From NCBI GenBank assembly GCA_963764465.1, contig CAVXSO010000007.1:1-64000 (forward strand): a DNA stretch of 64,000 nt, written 5' to 3'. The notes beneath the pieces are model-generated. The model saw only the letters and a program-made list of their open reading frames with translations. It did no database searches and was not told the DNA's origin. Position 1 is the first letter of the stretch. Each line of letters begins with the position of its first letter. Below are positions 61,467 through 64,000 of the stretch, in pieces. The stretch is from JAJXXT01 sp963764465 (GTDB taxonomy: Bacteria > Pseudomonadota > Alphaproteobacteria > Acetobacterales > Acetobacteraceae). The translations under genes and the position numbers were made by a program.

Positions 61467-62164
61467 TCGGCTCGGAGCGGCTGGTCTGCGGCTATAGCCC
61501 GGGCGAGGAGATCGTGAAGGGCGTGGACTTCACGCTCGGCGCGCGGGAACTGGTGGCGGTGATCGGGCCGAATGGCGCGGGCAAGTCCACCTTCCTCAAG
61601 GCGCTGGCCGGACTGCTTCCCGCCGCCTCCGGCCGCGTGACGCTGGCGGGGGAGGACGTGACGGCGCTGGGCGCGCGCGGGCGGGCGGCGCGCGGGCTCG
61701 GCTTCGTGCCGCAGGAGGCGAACGTGTTTCCCTCGCTCAGCGTCTGGGAAAATCTCGAGATCGGCGCCAACCTCGACCGCGCGCACGAGGCCGCGCGCAT
61801 GGCGGCGATGTTCGCGCGCTTCCCGGTGCTGGCGGAGAAGCGCCGTGCCGCGGCGCGCACGCTCTCCGGCGGGCAGCGCCAGGTGCTGGCGATGGCGATC
61901 GCGCTGATGGCCGCCCCGCGCGTGCTGCTGCTCGACGAGCCCTCCGCCGGGCTCTCCCCCATCGCGGCGCAGTCGCTGTTCGAGACCATCGTCGCAATCC
62001 GCGACGAGGCGACGCCGGTGCTGCTGGTGGAGCAGAACGCGGAGGCGGCGCTGGCCATCGCCGATCGCGGCGTGGTGCTGGTCGACGGGCGCGTCGCGCA
62101 TATGGGCCCCGCCGCCGTCATGGCGGCGGACCCCGAGATACGGCGGCTTTTCCTCGGCGGTTGA
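61463..62164 (+). CDS. ABC transporter ATP-binding protein, LivF type
   Basis: The 233-residue second ATPase is of the LivF branch: Walker A GPNGAGKST, LGFVPQEANVFPSLSVWENL, signature LSGGQRQVLAMAIALM and Walker B LLLDEPSAGLSP. It ends RRLFLGG as LivF proteins do. It overlaps the LivG-type gene by 4 bp. The binding-protein gene starts 33 bp downstream with its own ribosome site. Confidence 0.93.
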   Translation: MIGSERLVCGYSPGEEIVKGVDFTLGARELVAVIGPNGAGKSTFLKALAGLLPAASGRVTLAGEDVTALGARGRAARGLGFVPQEANVFPSLSVWENLEIGANLDRAHEAARMAAMFARFPVLAEKRRAAARTLSGGQRQVLAMAIALMAAPRVLLLDEPSAGLSPIAAQSLFETIVAIRDEATPVLLVEQNAEAALAIADRGVVLVDGRVAHMGPAAVMAADPEIRRLFLGG

Positions 62165-62197
62165 AGCTTTATAGTCGCGGCAAAACAGGGAGACTGG

Positions 62198-63391
62198 ATG
62201 ATGAAACTCACGCTCACGCGGCGCCATGCGCTGCTCGGTGGCCTCGCCCTTCCGGCCATCGCCCCGAGCCTCGCGCGTGCCGCGGAACCCATCCCCATCG
62301 GCACGCTGACACCGCTGACCGGCGCGGGCGGCGCCTACGGGCCCGGCATGGCGAAGGTCGCCAAGGTGGTGGTGGACGAAATCAACGCCGCCGGCGGCGT
62401 GCTGGGGCGCCCGCTCGGGCTGTATTCGGAGGATGACGAGACCAATCCGGATTCCGGGGTAAAGGCCGCGCACAAGCTGATCGACATCGACCACGTGGTG
62501 GCGATCTGCGGCACCTGGGCCTCCGCGGTGACGACGGCGGTCGCACCCGTGTGCTGGGAAAGCAAGACGATGCTGTTCACCGTCTCGGGTGCCGACAGCA
62601 TCACCAAGCTGCCGCACATGGGCTACATCATCCGCACGCAGCCGAACTCCAACCTGCAGGCGACCCGTGCCGCGGACTTCATGGCCTCGCGCGGCGTCAA
62701 GAGCTTCTACGACCTCTCCGCGCAGACGCCGTTCGCCAAGGATGTCTACCAGCAGATGACGGCGGAGTTCGCGAAGAGCGGCGGCAAGGCGCTCGGCAAC
62801 ACGATCTACGACGCGAGCAAGACGAATTTTCGCGCCGAGGTGGAAAAGGCGGTCGCCGCCAAGCCGCAGCTGATCTTCCTCAATAGCTACGCGCCGGACC
62901 TCGCGATCATCCTGCGCAACGTCTACCAGGCGGGGTTCAGCGGGCCGCGCCTCACGCTCGGGTATGCCGCGACGCCGAAGGTGATCGCGAGCCTGCCGAA
63001 GCCGGTGACGGACGGGCTGATGAGCTTCGCGCCCTCGCCGGACCCGGACAGCCCCGGCTACAAGCGCGTCAAGGAAATCCTCGGCGCCGAGCCCGATCCC
63101 TATGCCTGCCAGATCTACGACCATATCTCGCTCGCGGCGCTCGCGATGGCGCAGGGCAAGGCGGCGACCGCGCAAGCGATCCACGACAATGTCCGCGCCG
63201 TGGGCGATGCGAAGGGCGAGCCGGTGACGGACGCCATCGCCGGGCTGAAGGCGATCGCCGCCGGAAAGACCATCAACTACTCGGGCGCCTCCGGCCCCTG
63301 CAAGTTCGACGCGATCGGCGATATCCTGGGCTGCAAATTCCGTTTCGATCTCATCAAGGACGGGAAGGACACCCTGCTCAGCATCTCGTGA
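62198..63391 (+). CDS. branched-chain-type substrate-binding protein (LivK family), probable Tat-type signal
   Basis: A 397-residue periplasmic binding protein of the LivK/LivJ family. The leader TRRHALLGGLALPAIAPSLARA has a twin arginine near residues 8-9 and a cleavage site near residue 28 (ARA-AEP). The ligand domain starts PIPIGTLTPLTGAGGAYGPG, a class I periplasmic binding motif. ATG at 62198 follows CAGGGAGA; 62201 is an alternative. Context with a hydantoinase suggests a cyclic amide or amino-acid-like ligand rather than leucine. Confidence 0.9.
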   Translation: MMKLTLTRRHALLGGLALPAIAPSLARAAEPIPIGTLTPLTGAGGAYGPGMAKVAKVVVDEINAAGGVLGRPLGLYSEDDETNPDSGVKAAHKLIDIDHVVAICGTWASAVTTAVAPVCWESKTMLFTVSGADSITKLPHMGYIIRTQPNSNLQATRAADFMASRGVKSFYDLSAQTPFAKDVYQQMTAEFAKSGGKALGNTIYDASKTNFRAEVEKAVAAKPQLIFLNSYAPDLAIILRNVYQAGFSGPRLTLGYAATPKVIASLPKPVTDGLMSFAPSPDPDSPGYKRVKEILGAEPDPYACQIYDHISLAALAMAQGKAATAQAIHDNVRAVGDAKGEPVTDAIAGLKAIAAGKTINYSGASGPCKFDAIGDILGCKFRFDLIKDGKDTLLSIS

Positions 63392-63404
63392 GGGCGTGCC
63401 GCTC

Positions 63405-63446
63405 TTGATCGCGCTCCTGTCTTGATCGCCCCCCTCTCTTGATCGC
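63405..63446 (+). repeat. three 17-bp direct copies around the permease start codon
   Basis: TTGATCGC recurs at 63405, 63422 and 63439, 17 bp apart. The first two units match at 14 of 17 positions. The first two copies each encode a six-codon frame (LIALLS and LIAPLS) whose TGA overlaps the next TTG. The third copy is the start of the permease frame. Confidence 0.6.
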
Positions 63447-64000
63447 ATTCGCCCAGGCGATCGTGAACGGAATCCTGGCCGGCGCCTCGCTCGCGGTGCC
63501 GGCCATCGCGTTCACGACCATCTTCGCGGTGCTGCGCTTCGCCAATTTCGCGGTGGCGGGGTTCGCGACGCTGGGCGCCTATGGCGGCTGGGTGGTGAAC
63601 ACCTGGCTCGGCGTGCCGGCGGTGCCGTCGCTGCTCGGCGCGCTGGCGGTGGGCGGCGCGGTGGGCGTGGTGGTGGACGAGACGGCGCTGAGGGGGCTGC
63701 GCCGGCGCATGCGCCCGGGCGAGGCGGCGCTGGCACCGGCCATCGCCTCCGTCGCGGCGACACTGCTGCTCGAGAACGTGGCAAGGTTCCTGTTCGGCAA
63801 CGATCCGCAGGGCTACGACCTGCCGGTGTTCCGGGACTGGCATGTGGGCCCGCTCGCCGTCGGGCCGCAGCAGCTCGCGGACGCGGCGATCGCGCTGGTG
63901 GCGATGGCGGCGTTGTTCCTGTTCCTGGGCTTCACGCGCGCGGGGCGCACCATGCGGGCCGTCGCGGACAATCCCGGCCTCGCGGCCCTCAAGGGGATCG
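63439..64000 (+). CDS. ABC transporter permease, LivH type (partial)
   Basis: The first 187 residues of a LivH-type permease, running off the right edge. It begins LIAFAQAIVNGILAGASLAV with the first membrane helix, then AVLRFANFAVAG, matching the LivH R-x-LNFAHG-like segment with FANFAVAG, and later RTMRAVADNPGLAALKGI, the cytoplasmic EAA-like region for ATPase contact. The TTG at 63439 has no good Shine-Dalgarno sequence, but a later GTG at 63463 would remove part of the first helix. The transporter's second permease (LivM type) presumably follows outside the window. Confidence 0.85.
   Translation, partial: MIAFAQAIVNGILAGASLAVPAIAFTTIFAVLRFANFAVAGFATLGAYGGWVVNTWLGVPAVPSLLGALAVGGAVGVVVDETALRGLRRRMRPGEAALAPAIASVAATLLLENVARFLFGNDPQGYDLPVFRDWHVGPLAVGPQQLADAAIALVAMAALFLFLGFTRAGRTMRAVADNPGLAALKGI

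Noticed and set aside
1..64000. CRISPR arrays, rRNA genes and riboswitches
   Set aside because: I scanned for regularly spaced repeats, conserved rRNA segments and common riboswitch cores and saw none. Reading by eye cannot exclude diverged examples.

Overview
The window reads as GC-rich alphaproteobacterial chromosome, most likely Acetobacteraceae (Roseomonas-like). This is inferred from the strong GC bias in codon third positions, a TamA-TamB pair, an MprF-VirJ/AcvB pair, and a DUF3987 remnant of a type common in that family. There is no rRNA gene to confirm it. Gene density is high, many genes overlap at ATGA or GTGA, and single-base frameshifts plus decayed mobile elements mark several junctions.

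Left part (1-24340): a broken phage terminase (1-790) abuts a large catabolic island. The island holds a flavin dehydrogenase, a MmgE/PrpD protein, a maleamate-amidase-like hydrolase, a maleate-isomerase-like protein, a GntR/FCD regulator, HyuA/HyuB, a HMG-CoA-lyase-like enzyme, a family III CoA-transferase, an amidohydrolase, two acyl-CoA ligases, an oligopeptide-type ABC importer (its double ATPase frameshifted), a tandem alpha/beta hydrolase and a VAO-type flavoenzyme. Genes fire outward from two divergent promoter regions (near 2200-2280 and 10560-10630). Each carries a pair of GTATNC-type sites 52-53 bp apart, probably the operators of the island's GntR protein. The set looks like uptake and stepwise CoA-dependent breakdown of an unknown, possibly nitrogen-containing cyclic, compound.

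Middle part (24341-43363): a decayed IS3-family element, then the envelope biogenesis pair tamB/tamA. Next is a scar made of an IS3 OrfA fragment joined to the 3' end of an N,N-dimethylformamidase-like gene. An acyl-CoA dehydrogenase, an ADP-forming acyl-CoA ligase, a second MmgE/PrpD protein and a gamma-glutamyltransferase follow, then mprF-virJ, which modify and trim aminoacyl-phosphatidylglycerol.

Right-centre part (43371-52735): a proline-iminopeptidase-type hydrolase faces a rightward run of an amidase, a DapA-type aldolase, a class III aminotransferase, an unknown 390-residue protein, a stand-alone acyl carrier protein, an acyl-AMP ligase and a TPR/ATP-grasp protein. The last six are nearly gapless and look like an undescribed small-molecule or surface-modification pathway.

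Right end (52770-64000): a small island of odd genes lies on the 3' side of a tRNA-Ser(GCU) gene. It has a caspase-like His/Cys protein, a small DYWDG-motif protein, a DUF3987 remnant and a zinc metallopeptidase of the M35 type. Beyond the tRNA are a GST, a 956-residue fusion corresponding to HcnA+HcnB+HcnC (amine dehydrogenase type), and a hydantoinase followed by a Liv-type ABC transporter that runs off the window.
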